Positions 54,311-64,000 of a DNA stretch of 64,000 nucleotides are shown here, piece by piece. The stretch is taken from contig CAXFZM010000278.1 in the NCBI GenBank assembly GCA_964007475.1, positions 1-64,000 of the forward strand. The letters run 5' to 3'. Position numbers and translations under genes: made by a program. Every line of letters begins with the position of its first letter. Within the stretch, counting starts at the first letter, position 1. The DNA comes from Hybos culiciformis (Eukaryota; Arthropoda; Insecta; Diptera; Hybotidae). A model generated the notes under the pieces. It was not told the origin of the DNA, did no database searches, and saw only the letters and a list, made by a program, of their open reading frames with translations.

Positions 54311-55486
54311 CCCTTGTCATTAAGGCCCTTTTTTAAGTCAATTACATGAATCCCATTTAGGTATTTGCAAAATGAAAGCTAGAGCTAGAGAATATTGTTG
54401 GTGGCCAGGTTTAGATGGTGAATTAGAAAATTTAGCAAAACCATTAAAGCATACTTGCATTTCAGAAACTTGTTCTAGAAAACCTCTTCTGTGGAATTGA
54501 CCAAATAAACCCTGGGAAAGAATCCACATACATCTTCGGCCTTTTCCACAAACAAAATTTTCTTATTATTGTAGATAGTCTTAGCCAATGGTTATAATGT
54601 ATAAACATGAAGAATATCACCAGCAAAGCAACTATTCAAGTTTTAAGAACGTTATTTGCCAAGTTTGGAATACTTGATATTCTAGTATCGGACAATGGTA
54701 CATCATTAACTGAACAAGAATTTGAATTTAAAAAAAAAAAACAACAATATAAGGCATGTTACAAGCCTCGTCGGTCATCCGGCTACGAATGAATAAGCTG
54801 AAAGTTCAAAATATTTAACAAATCAAATAAGGATATTGATCAACTTTGGTCATTATTTTTGTTGGATTATCGCTACACTGTTCATGCTACAACCAGAACG
54901 TCTCCTGCCGAATTAATGTTTAATAACGCATTTACATTTAAATAATCTACGCAGATCAGAACCTACAGCAGAAAATCAAGTTAAAACTAATCGAAACATA
55001 CAAATTAAAAACTATATATAAAGGATAATCAAAACAGACAAATCAAAAATTATAAAGGAAATAAAAATAAAAGTTTTGATTTGAATGATTTAGTTATGGT
55101 TAGAGATTATTCGGTACCAGGAAAAATTTCTTGGGCACCTGGTACAATTGTTAAATCTAAGCAACCTAGGACGTATTTAGTAAAATTACAAAACTCAGAT
55201 AAAATTTGAAGAACGCATGCAAATCAAATTATTGTAGGAAATGAATTTAAAATAAGTAGTGAAGATTTGTATACACCCGAAATATGTTCTAATTCCGCTA
55301 GATATATTTCCAATATGTTTAATAATAACTATCAGAACCATGAAAATAATTGTAACCTAGAGGAGAAGGGTGATAGTGACAGCGAGAGTAGTAGTCAAAG
55401 CGACAGTAGTCGTCAAAGTCAAATCATTTGAAGAAAATGAGCAAGAGATTGAAATTTTGTGCGAAACCAATAAATCTGTTGAATTT
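54311..55486 (+). pseudogene. Mag-type gypsy integrase and C-terminal region
   Basis: LHESHLGICKMKARAREYCW and WPGLDGELENLAK form the zinc-binding start, where the second half has C...C as CISETC. The core is damaged. NKPWERIH and, later, FGILDILVSDNGTSLTEQEF (D-N-G with the second catalytic D) can be read. Then HPATNE, YRYTVHATTRTSPAELMFNN, and the C-terminal FDLNDLVMVRDYSVPGKISW followed by APGTIVKSK. A serine/aspartate-rich tail (DSDSESSSQSDSSRQSQ) comes last. Many stops. The tail is cut at 55495 by the 3-kb hAT and continues at 58480. Confidence 0.78.
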
Positions 55487-55676
55487 AGGGAAAATAAGGC
55501 GACCATCCGTCATCTTTGTAGAGGACAGTCATATATTTTAACTCACTGTCATCTTTAAAATTTGTGTCCTCTTTATATCATCTTTTTTAAAATCTGTCAT
55601 CTTTTGTCATCTATTTTAAAACATTACTCAATATTTTATTTTTTTGTTTTGCTTTAGCTTTTGAAAAATAAATGGC

Positions 55677-56016
55677 AATACTACGCCGACAAGAAAATAC
55701 GCCGTGCGCTGCCCATCGCAACCGATTTTTTTGTCCGCCGTCGCAAAACGTTTTTGTCGACGTCTCAGGGCGTACGCACTTCGTCGCATTTTATATTTTT
55801 TATCGGCGTGCCAAAAAAATTTCTTATATTTTTTCGGTTTTTTAGTTATTTTTTTCAATTTTTTTTTTTTTTTTTTTTTTGCTCTTTCCTTTTTTTTTTT
55901 TTTTTTTGTTTTTTTTTTGCACGCCGATGGCGCTGCCCGTCGCTTACTTTTTTTTCTAAGCGCATCGCCGCAGTTAAAAACTCGTCGGCGTCAAGGTCTG
56001 ATTGAAAGTGAATATA
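55677..56016. mobile_element. GC-rich, T-tract unit related to the hAT MITE at 8.7 kb
   Basis: The right end ACTCGTCGGCGTCAAGGTCTG resembles, on the other strand, the CAGACCCTGACGCG end of the 8710-9020 MITE. The left side (ACGCCGACAAGAAAATACGC) pairs with it imperfectly. The middle holds two long T runs. No clean 8-bp duplication is visible, so the left edge is uncertain. Confidence 0.55.
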
Positions 56017-56107
56017 CAACTCGGTAAGTAACTATATAATTATTAAAAACTATATAATTTATTAATAAAAACATATAAACGTATATATTTATTTAATTAA
56101 ATTCAGA

Positions 56108-57999
56108 ATGAGCAATGAAAAGAAAAGAAAAGTCTCTTTTAACAACAAACACAAACAAGAATTTCCACACATTGTTGCTGCAGATACTGACAATCTAGTA
56201 GACCATGGAAAAGTAAGATGCATAATTTGTAGGCAAATGTTTTCCATACAAAATAAAGGCAGACAAGATATTAATCAGCACAATAATACAAGAATACATA
56301 AAACCTGTGGAAATGCTGCTGCATCATCTTGAAAGATTTCCAGTTTTTTACGTCATCATGATTTCCAGAAAGAATCAAAACAACTTGCACTACATGAGTT
56401 AGTTTTTTGTTACCATCAAATAATGCACAACCATTCATTTCGGAGTATGGACTGTACCAGTTCTTTAATCCAATCATTTTATGATAAGAAATTTTCTAGT
56501 GCACGAACAAAATCCAATGCAATATTTCGAAATATTTTGTTTCCTGCTGTAAAGGAAGAATTAATCGCAGAGCTGAGAACAATTAATTTTGTAACTATTT
56601 TATCGGACGCATCTAACCACAAAGCTGAAAAATTATACCCAATTGCTGTTCAATATTTTAATAAAAAATATGGTGTGCAAGTTAAACTGCTAAATTTATC
56701 TACAATAAAAGGTGAAACATCTGATATTATATCGAACCATATGATTGAAATTATTAAATGTAATTACTTGGAAAATAAAGTTGTTGGTATATCAGCCGAT
56801 AACACAAATACTAATTTTGGAGGTTTAAAACGGAGAGGTAAAGAAAATTTTTTGTAAATTAAAAGCATCATTAGGTCGCAATATATTTGGAATTGGATGT
56901 AATGCACATATTGTTTCAAATACTATTAATATAGCCAATCATAATCTTACTATTGATATAGCAATCATAATACCACAAACTTATTTATATTTTCGAAATT
57001 AACTGTTCGAACAGAAAAACTAAAAAATTTTGTGAGGAAACCGATGTCGAATTTCAGAAGTTACTTGGATATTCTTCCACTCGTTGGTTAGCACTTATGA
57101 GAGCAGTTGAAAGAATACTTTCGTTATACGAACCATTGAAATCGTATTTCTTAAGCGAAAATTGTATTCCAAAAATATTGGAAAATTTTTTCTCAAATGA
57201 AGAAAACCGACTTATTTAGAATTTATACACAATCAGGCATCAATTTTTCAAGCTGCTATATTAAAATTAGAAAAACAAAATTTAACCGCAATGGAAGCTT
57301 TCGAAATTTTAAATGAATTAAAAGAACAACTAAAATTTCGATTAAATAACCTTTATTTACCACTAATTATACGCAGTAAAATAAGTCAATTGGAAGAATC
57401 GAATCCTGGCTTCCGAAAAAAATTAGAAAAACATATAACAAAATTTTATGAAACTACAGTGAAATATTTAGAAGAATGGACAGAATCTTTAAAGGATACA
57501 AATATTTTTCGTTGGAGGCTCTTCACAAAAAAAAATTGATTTAGAAGTTGTATGTTCTTGTCTGGAAAAAGTGGTAATAATAATTGATGAAGGTAAAATA
57601 GATGAAAGCAAATTAATTGAAGAAATAAGAAAAATTAACATATACTGCAAGGAAGAAAAGTTGGAAATTTGGAGAGAAAATGCAATTAAATTCGACCAAA
57701 GATGGGTTGAGATATTTTCTTACTTTGAAAAAGAATCAATATCTTTTACAGAAACTTTAAACATTGTTGAAATTGCTTTTAGTCTTCCAGGAACAAACGC
57801 AGCAGTGGAAAGAATGTTTTCGTTAATTAATGATATTTGGACGCCAGAGAAAAGTAATACCTCAATTAATTGTGTGCAGGCAATAATTACAATCAAGTGC
57901 AATACCAATAAAAACTGTTTAGAGTTTGCAAAGTACTATGAAAGCAAAGAAGGTATTTTAAAGAAAGTCCACGAATCAGAAAAGTATAATAAACCCTAA
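56108..57999 (+). pseudogene. hAT transposase (BED-like finger, catalytic core, dimerisation domain)
   Basis: From ATG 56108: KVSFNNKHKQEFPHIVAADT, then VRCIICRQMFSIQNKGRQDI with N-H-N-N-T-R-I-H, a BED-like C2H2 finger. A TGA at 56330 interrupts. The same frame continues SFRSMDCTSSLIQSFYDKKF, INFVTILSDASNHKAEKLYP (catalytic D), and ISADNTNTNFGGLKRRGK (second D region). Frameshifts follow. Later pieces are FGIGCNAHIVSNTINIANH and ITKFYETTVKYLEEWTESLK. IAFSLPGTNAAVERMFSLIN with IWTPEKSN is the C-terminal hAT dimerisation motif. The enzyme would excise and reinsert the element; this copy has one stop and at least two frameshifts. Confidence 0.88.
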
Positions 58000-58033
58000 A
58001 CTAATTATAATTTTCAATAAGATATTTTAATTT

Positions 58034-58280
58034 AAAAATATTTTTATTTGAATTATAAAAAAAATTCTATAGAACTAATTTAATAATTATAAATTAAGTT
58101 ATTAATTTGTTTAAATTGTTTAGTTTTGTTAAAAAGTATAACATAAGGTATAATTTAAATTATTTACTTATGTTATACGTTTTTAACAAAAATAAATAAA
58201 TTAAATAATTTAATAACCTAATTTATAATTATTAAATTATTTCTATAGAAGTTTTTTTATAATTCAAATAAATATATTTT
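58034..58280. repeat. AT-rich hairpin in the 3' region of the hAT element
   Basis: Arms of ~115 bp are reverse complements with few mismatches. The left has TTTTTATTTGAATTATAAAA and AATTTAATAATTATAAATTA, and the right holds their complements. The loop is ~20 bp. It may be a small foldback insertion or the terminal structure of the host hAT. Confidence 0.88.
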
Positions 58281-58479
58281 TTAATTCAAATATTGATTGC
58301 CTGAAATGAACTTTTATTATTTTTAACTAATTTTAGGTATTACCTAATTTTAATTTAAATTTAAATGTAAAAAAGAATTAAGATATGTATGTAAACTTTT
58401 ATATACAATGAACTGAAGTAAATTTTTTATTTTGTTATATAAATGTCATCTTTTTTCATTTCCAATATCTGGTCGCCTT

Positions 58480-58653
58480 AGGGAAAATGTACTTCAATCA
58501 GAAAATAATCGTTATTCAAGTAACGAAAATATGGTGATAAGTGGAAAGGAAATTGAAATTGTAAATGAAAACAATATGGAAGTAGCAAGTACTTCAAATG
58601 AATTTAAACGTACTTTAATGAAATGGAAATGGAAAAGGAAAAATTCTACATAG
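58480..58653 (+). pseudogene. Tail of the Mag-type gypsy pol after the hAT insertion
   Basis: Open frame from the target duplication: ENNRYSSNENMVISGKEIEI, then a polar tail ending KWKWKRKNST and a stop. It continues the frame and the polar composition of the pol tail left of the hAT (EFRENK at ~55490). A 29-bp unit is repeated twice right after the stop (58651-58708). Confidence 0.65.
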
Positions 58654-58708
58654 AAACTTAATACTTAAATATTAAAAATAGAAACTTAATACTTAAATAT
58701 TAAAAATA

Positions 58709-59289
58709 GATAAATAATAATAATAGATTAATAGATGTAAGAAAATAGATTTAAAATTTTTTTATCTTTGAACATTAAATATTTTTTACACTTTAAGTAC
58801 TAACTAAATATTATATTTTGTATTAAGATACTTATATTGTTATTTTTTAATATTTTTGTTACTGTGAAAGGACCGATATAAAAATAATATTTTTGTTACG
58901 GTGAAAGGACCGAGAAAAAACAATTTAAAGTTTGTTAAACTTTCTGTATTATTTTTTTTCTTTTAATATTCTTCATTCAGTATATTTTATAGTAAATAAA
59001 AGCAGTACATATTTCCGTATAGATATGCTGCATTTTTTCATTATTAAAAATACATGCCGGCCAATTTTATAATTTTAAATTAATATTTAACGCATTTTAT
59101 AATCAAAAAAACTTTTTTGAAATTTTGGGCCGATTTTCAAAAATATTTGGAACAATTTTTTTTTGGATTCAAAAGTTTGTGATTTTTATTATCAAATGCC
59201 ATCAATAACTAAATTTTTCAGATTTTGGTAGATACTGTGTTTTTCACTATGACTGCAGAATAGTTACAGCCCTTTTATCCGGAATAGGT
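58709..59289. other. No recognisable gene
   Basis: AT-rich. GTGAAAGGACCGA occurs twice near 58866 and 58903. The LTR of the Mag-type element may lie here, but I could not find a second copy to prove it. Confidence 0.35.
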
Positions 59290-60310
59290 ACTACAACTTA
59301 TATTTGGAAGTCTTGGTGTTGTAATTAAAGGATTTTTATTTTTAAATCCTGGCTTTGCGAGTTTGCATTTTTCGCAATTTTTTATAAAGTTAACTAAGTC
59401 TTGTTTGAGATTATTCCAATGAACAGACTTTTCAGATTACATAGCGTCCTACCCAGTGGTGGGATTCAAAACATTTAACAACCGGTTCGCATCCCGTAAA
59501 AAAAATTTTTTTTTTAAGGTTTCGAATGCTCTAAAAAGTTGTTTTAATTTTTTTATTTAGATTCTAAATACCTTTCCAGAACATACATATATATATATAT
59601 ACTTTCTCCTTCATAAAAACTCATAAATTTTTAGATTGATGTTTCCAAATGTTGTAATTTCAAAACAGACTTGCTTGTTACACGTTTATTACTTTGTAAA
59701 AGCATATTTTTACTCTTATTCAGTTCTTTACTCACAGTATTCACATAACATAGTTAAAGAAAAAGGAGATTTTCCAGATAAATAAGTAAAACGCTTGTCA
59801 AATTTTCCAGTATTTCTTTTATAAATTAATAAAAAAGCAAGAAAAAAATTGTTTTATTGTAAATTGTACGCGTCGAGATACTCATCGTGTGAAAGTAGTT
59901 TTTAAATTTTTAGATAACACACAGACCGAAAGACAAACATCATGTTTTTTTTATATTATTGAAATTTAATACAAATTGCAATACAAATTTCAATGCAAAT
60001 TTAAATTGTATATTCTTTGAGTAGTTGAGAAATTGCCACGGAGGGACTGTTAAAGCAGTGATAATTATTTCAAAACTTTTTCAGGCGAGTTTCGCGAACT
60101 GACAAATTTTAGGAAACGGTTCGCGCGAATCTTAAATATTTTAGGAAACGGTTCGCGCGAACCGGTGCGAACCGGCTGAATCCCACCACTGGTCCTACCC
60201 CTAAGTATGCCTGAATGTCCTCCTAGAATAGGATCTACATAGTACTTCTTCATTATTTCTAATTTTTCACATTTTTCGTAATTAATTTCGTACAAATTCA
60301 ATTTTTTCAA
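59290..60310 (-). pseudogene. Gypsy integrase zinc-domain fragment, split by a hAT MITE
   Basis: On the minus strand, 60310 to ~60200 reads EKCEKLEIMKKYYVDPILGG then HSG, the start of a Ty3/gypsy integrase zinc domain. After the MITE, ~59450-59330 reads VHWNNLKQDLVNFIKNCEKC and KLAKPGFKNKNPLITTP, its second half (HxxC-type C..C). A one-base frameshift lies at the MITE junction. The catalytic core is not found further left. It is a different element from the CsRn1-type copy to its right. Confidence 0.7.
59454..60191. mobile_element. Non-autonomous hAT element (CAGTGGTGGGATTCA ends)
   Basis: Ends CAGTGGTGGGATTCA and TGAATCCCACCACTG are exact inverted repeats. They are flanked by the exact 8-bp duplication GTCCTACC (59446-59453 and 60192-60199). 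Subterminal CCGGTTCGC words occur near both ends in opposite sense. CAGTGGTGGGATTCA with GGTTCGC is a known hAT terminal type. The 738-bp interior has no transposase frame. Confidence 0.93.
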
Positions 60311-60318
60311 GTATAGAA

Positions 60319-60728
60319 TCTGTCACTTTATTAAGTTTAATAACTTAAAAGTTAACTTTGCTTGAATTCAAAAATACTTTCCTTCTTTTTAATAAAAGAG
60401 TCTATTAGTTAATTTTACTAATATGTATAAGTAATATTTTTATTATTTAAAAATTGAAATTAATTTACATAAAAATGTCCTAACTTATAAATACAAAATT
60501 TATAATAATTTATGTGATTTGTAATTCTGAATTTTTGTAAGATTAAATTATATGAGTGATTTGGAATTTCAATTTTATTTTGATTTTGAGAGATTTGGAA
60601 AATAATAAATTAAAAATGAAATATAATAATATTTTTGAAATGAAATGAAAAAGGAAAATTTCAATTTAATAAAGGTACAATTATTTTTTTAGATAAAATT
60701 TATTTTTAAGATATTTACTGTTCCTACA
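60319..60728 (-). repeat. Probable 3' LTR of the second CsRn1-type gypsy element
   Basis: On the minus strand, a purine tract (CTTGAGAGGGAGT, 60732-60744) follows the pol end, and then TGTAGGAACAGTAAATATC begins, parallel to the TGTAGTGG start of the other CsRn1-type LTR. The far end is guessed from where the integrase fragment to the left begins. The partner LTR lies outside the window. Confidence 0.6.
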
Positions 60729-60748
60729 TATACTCCCTCTCAAGTTTT

Positions 60749-61801
60749 TCATTCAAATCGAACTATCTTCCCAGATCTTAGCTTTAATGGAGAACTTCTA
60801 TGACTTTCTGAATCTGTTGGTAAATCATCATTCTCTTCAATATTTAATAAATATGCTGGTTTTAGTCTGTCTATTGAAACGGCTTTTTCATATTTGTGGA
60901 ATTTAATTAAATATGTTTTTTCAAATCTTTTAATGACTGGAAATGGTCCTGTATATGGTTTTTGAAGTGGTGTTTTTACTATATCACTTCTTACAAAAAC
61001 ATGAGAACATTTTTGTAGATCTTTAGGAATGTACTCCTTTGAACAACCATGACGTAAAATTGGAGTTGTTTTAACACTACTCATCTTGTCGCAAAACTCT
61101 TGAACCCATTGATTATTATAAGACCTCTTGCTATCATCAACAAATTGACCTGGTAATTGTAAGCTGGTTCCATATATCATTTAAACTGGTGATGAACCAA
61201 CATCAACGTAAATGGCTGATCTTAGACCTAAAAGAATTAAAGGTAATTTTTCAACCCATCTAGTGTCAGTGTGGCACTTGATTGCAGCTTTAAGTGTTCG
61301 ATGCCATCTTTCAATTTGACCAGTAGCTTGTGGGTGATAAGCTGTTGTATGAGTAATCTTGGAACCAATTAGTTTTCCAAATTCTTGAAATAGGGATGAT
61401 TCAAACTGTCTACCTTGGTCAGTTGTTATATTTAAAGGAACTCCAAAACGAGATATCCAACCTTGTACAAATTCAGTTGCTACTGATTCTGCATCTATGT
61501 TTTCAATTGGTATAGCTTCGGGCCATCTTGTAAAACGATCTATACAAGTCAAACAATAACGAAATCCTTTATTTGGGGTTAATGGTCCAACAATGTCCAT
61601 ACTAATCATTTTAAACCTTTCTTCGGGTACTAAATATGTACCAAGTATTGATTTAGTATGTCTGGATATTTTTGACATTTGGCAAGGAACACACATCTTT
61701 GACCAATTTGCTATGTCCTTCTTCATTGATGGCCAAACAAATCTTTCACATATCATAACAATAGATTTTCGAGATGCAGGATGTGATAAATTATGTATCA
61801 T
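60749..61801 (-). pseudogene. CsRn1-type integrase (second element)
   Basis: HNLSHPASRKS and MCVPCQMSKISRH form the zinc-binding HHCC. The core is ISMDIVGPLTPNKGFRYCLT (first D), NITTDQGRQFESSLFQEFGK (second D), and AYHPQATGQIERWHRTLKAA (E), all intact. A single TAA at 61181 interrupts where the family has glutamate (SP.EMIYG). The same frame then continues GTSLQLPGQF, KCSHVFVRSDIVKTPLQKPY with TGPFPVI, and VSIDRLKPAYLL. The domain inserts cDNA into the genome. Apart from the stop it is the best-preserved integrase in the window. Confidence 0.9.
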
Positions 61802-62360
61802 TTGAAAGACTTGTTGACGAAACTGTTTTGTGATAAATGGTCGTATTTTTTTGTTGGGAGCATCGCAAAATACTTCTACTTTTAAAGAGGTAATTAGTAA
61901 TTTCTGATTTTAATAATGATAACAATTCTTCATCAGTTTCTTGACTTTTTCCTAATGCTTCATAGTCAAAGATTGATAGCATTTGAATTTCATTGAGTCG
62001 TGATAATAAATCTGCTGTAACATTATCTTTTCCTGATATATGACGAATATCAGTTGTATGTTGTCCAATAAAATCTAATTGACGAAATTGACGGGGAGAA
62101 GCTTTTTCAGGACGTTGAAAATAAGCAAAAGTTAATGGCTTATGATCCGTGACAATAACAAATGGTCTTCCTTCAAGAAAATATTGGAAATGCTTTAAAC
62201 CAGAAAATGCTGCTTGTAGTTCTCGATCATAAGTGCTATATCGACGTTGTGTATCGTTAAACTTCTTGGAGTAAAAACCAAGTGGTATCCAATCACCTTC
62301 TACAAATTGTTGTAAGACAGCTCCCATGCCTAAATCTGAAGCATCAGTCCATAACGACAA
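61791..62360 (-). pseudogene. CsRn1-type RNase H (second element)
   Basis: WTDASDLGMGAVLQQFVEGD, WIPLGFYSKKFNDTQRRYST then YDRELQAAFSGLKHFQ, FVIVTDHKPLTFAYFQRPEK, RQFRQLDFIGQHTTDIRHIS and GKDNVTADLLSRL. Catalytic D, E and D positions are present. Frameshifts separate it from reverse transcriptase (~62400) and from integrase (~61800). Confidence 0.9.
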
Positions 62361-62401
62361 TGGAGCTCCGTCAACTGGATAAGAAAGAAGAGTTGCGTTT
62401 G

Positions 62402-63350
62402 CTAATTGATTTTTGCAAAATTCAAAGGCATTTTCAAATTATCATTCCAAACTATCTTTGTTTTATCCTTCTTACGTTGACCTTTTTTTACTTCATGTAA
62501 AATTGCTTGAGCATGAGCAGCATTTGGTATGAACCTTCGATAAAAATTTAACATCCCCAGAAATTGACCGAGTTCATAAACTGTCTCAGGTAATTTGTAT
62601 TTGAGAATCGCTTCGACTCGTGTTGGGTTTGGTCTAAGGCCTTCAGAAGTTACTAAATAACCAAGAAAACATAGTTCTGTCTTACCGAACTCACATTTTC
62701 CTAAATTTATTGTTAGTCCATAATCTTTAAGACGCTCGAATACTAATTGTAAGTGTTCTTTATGTTGCTCAACACTTTCTGATGCAATTAAAATATCATC
62801 AATGTAAACATAACAGAACTCTAATCCTTTTAATACCTGGTTCATGAATCTTTGGAAAGTCTGTGCTGCATTACAGAGGCCAAAAGTCATTCTTGTGAAT
62901 TCAAACAATCCAATTGGAGTAATTATAGCAGTTTTTGAAATATCTTCTTCATTAACTGGAATTTGGAAATATCCCTTAACCAAGTCTAATTTTGTGAAAA
63001 TTGTTTTTCCGTGAAGACGATGCGAAAAATCATGAATATGAGGTACTGGGTATCGATCAGGAATTGTAATTTTATTTAAATTCCTGTAATCACCACAAGG
63101 TCTCCATTCATTCTTTGGTTTTGTCATTATTTGGTTTTGGTACCATATGAAGCGGACTTGCCCAACTGCTTTTGGATGGTCGGCATATTCCTAGTTGCAC
63201 CATATATTCGAATTCTCTTTGAACTATTTTGAGTTTTTCAGGAGATAATCCACGTGGTTTGCAATGTATAGGAGGTCATTTTGTGTCAATATGATGAGTC
63301 ACAGAATGTTTTGCTTCTGAAAATTTATTACCTGGTTGTGTAATATCTGG
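62402..63350 (-). pseudogene. CsRn1-type reverse transcriptase (second element)
   Basis: Right of 63127 a shifted frame holds the N-terminal part ([10 protein letters not shown] and SPLHMV). Then [40 protein letters not shown] (first catalytic D intact), [40 protein letters not shown] (YIDD), [20 protein letters not shown], and [20 protein letters not shown]. The core is complete and near consensus. The frameshift falls in the run of A/T around 63125. Compared with the 35.9-kb copy, no catalytic residue is lost. Confidence 0.9.
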
Positions 63351-63353
63351 AAA

Positions 63354-63794
63354 CTAAGATAATAATACATGATATGGTGAATCTTTTGAAAGTGTTAAAC
63401 ATTTTACTGTTGGAACCATTTCTTTTATGGAAATTGACATATTAGAACGAAAGTTTGTTTCTTTGTCAATCAAACGCTGATTTTTAATATCTACCAATAA
63501 ATTAAATTTTGAAAGAAAATCTGCACCAATAATTGGTCTGGAAACATCTGCAATTATAAACGACCAGATAAAACATCTCCTTAAGCCGAGATCAAGTTCG
63601 ATGACTTTATTTCCAAATGTTCTAATTTTTGAATTATTGGCTGCTTGAAGTTCTAATGTATGAGAATTACCTCTTTTTTGTTGATTTGTTGCGGGAAATA
63701 CAGATACATCAGCTATGTTTAAACTTTCCTCATCTGTCACCTTGGATGAGGTCAACTCTAGTTTTCCGACTTGTATGAACAAGGAGATATACAC
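63354..63794 (-). pseudogene. CsRn1-type protease (second element)
   Basis: The frame carries ADVSVFPAT, the stretch that normally follows the catalytic D-T-G. Here the preceding residues read S-L-N-I, so the DTG triad is missing, apparently through a small deletion and frameshift near 63720. The rest fits: a glycine-less [39 protein letters not shown], and SKFNLLVDIKNQRLID. The protein would mature gag and pol in the particle. Confidence 0.75.
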
Positions 63795-64000
63795 TTCTTA
63801 GCTTTCTGTCGAAACCTATAGTGATACCAACATAGTGAATTGCAATTGGAATCACCTTCCTTGTTTTTGTTTTTTGCTTTTGATTTACTTCTGGATCTTC
63901 CACGATGCTGATTGTGTAAATTTAAAGAAGAAATTTGTTTCAAAATTTCAGCCATCTGAACTTCAATTTGAGTTAATCTTTGGTTTGAATGATCTTCTGT
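63758..64000 (-). pseudogene. CsRn1-type gag C-terminus, running off the window
   Basis: The frame from 63955 reads MAEILKQISSLNLHNQHRGR, then a basic serine/lysine-rich stretch, and CWYHYRFRQKAKKCISPC, the C-x2-H...C...C motif of CsRn1-type gag. Further right (to 64000) the same domain continues as a helical segment (QRLTQIEVQMAEI). The capsid part lies beyond the edge. A different frame overlaps with the protease. Confidence 0.8.

Larger units (their letters stand above)
55496..58479 (+). mobile_element. hAT element with decayed transposase
   Basis: Ends AAGGCGACCATCCGTCATCT and ...TGGTCGCCTT are inverted over 10 bp and flanked by AGGGAAAAT on both sides (55487-55495 and 58480-58488), a 9-bp direct repeat that contains the usual 8-bp hAT duplication. 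TAAGGxGACCA-type ends are typical of a widespread hAT group. Inside are a GC/T-tract insertion, a transposase pseudogene and a hairpin. Removing it would rejoin the gypsy pol tail in frame. Confidence 0.88.

Noticed and set aside
55704..56027. Phenylalanine-rich plus-strand frames
   Set aside because: They are translations of long T runs in a MITE-like unit.

Overview
The window is AT-rich eukaryotic DNA made almost entirely of transposable elements and their wreckage. No intact host gene was found. The families point to an arthropod, most likely an insect: BEL/Pao elements, CsRn1-type and Mag-type Ty3/gypsy elements, a LOA/Bilbo-like LINE with an RNase H domain, a CR1/Jockey-like LINE with a PHD-finger ORF1, several hAT families, and Harbinger-, piggyBac- and mariner-type elements. 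The species cannot be named from the sequence alone. Nearly every coding region carries stops or frameshifts.

Layout. 0-3.1 kb: a LINE tail, a hAT C-terminus, a solo BEL/Pao LTR and a non-autonomous hAT. 3.3-7.8 kb and 14.0-18.5 kb: two copies of a long non-coding repeat, each holding a large (TACA)n microsatellite; the second copy is interrupted by a Harbinger-type element. 8.7-11.3 kb: a hAT MITE, a hAT remnant and a spliced C2H2 zinc-finger pseudogene, the only host-gene-like item. 18.6-26.3 kb (minus strand): a BEL/Pao gag-protease remnant whose 5' LTR is split by a 5-kb LINE. 27.2-31.0 kb: a large inverted repeat, a minisatellite and a ZMYM/TTF-type hAT transposase pseudogene. 31.2-39.2 kb: a gag-only BEL/Pao element whose 3' LTR is split by a CsRn1-type gypsy element. 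39.3-58.7 kb: one old Mag-type gypsy gag-pol, opened up by a foldback plus tandem array, a short solo LTR, a hAT (itself hit by a piggyBac-type MITE), a TA-flanked element with two inner MITEs, a TTAA foldback, a LOA LINE, a MITE with a tRNA-like segment, and a 3-kb hAT. 59.3-60.3 kb: a gypsy integrase fragment split by a hAT MITE. 60.3-64 kb (minus strand): a second CsRn1-type gypsy element running off the right edge.

Many insertions are dated relative to each other because their target-site duplications can be read directly: 8 bp for four hAT elements, 9 bp for the 3-kb hAT, TTAA for two elements, TAA for the Harbinger type, TA for others, CCTG for the CsRn1 element and TTGGT for the short solo LTR.

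The most unusual signal is in the LTRs of the gag-only BEL/Pao element. Downstream of the putative TATA box and poly(A) signal is a series of six hairpins (5' LTR) or eight hairpins (3' LTR). Their stems have unrelated sequences but each is self-complementary, and nearly all enclose the same kind of loop (YCCAAGTR). This looks like a conserved RNA-structure array in the leader of the element.
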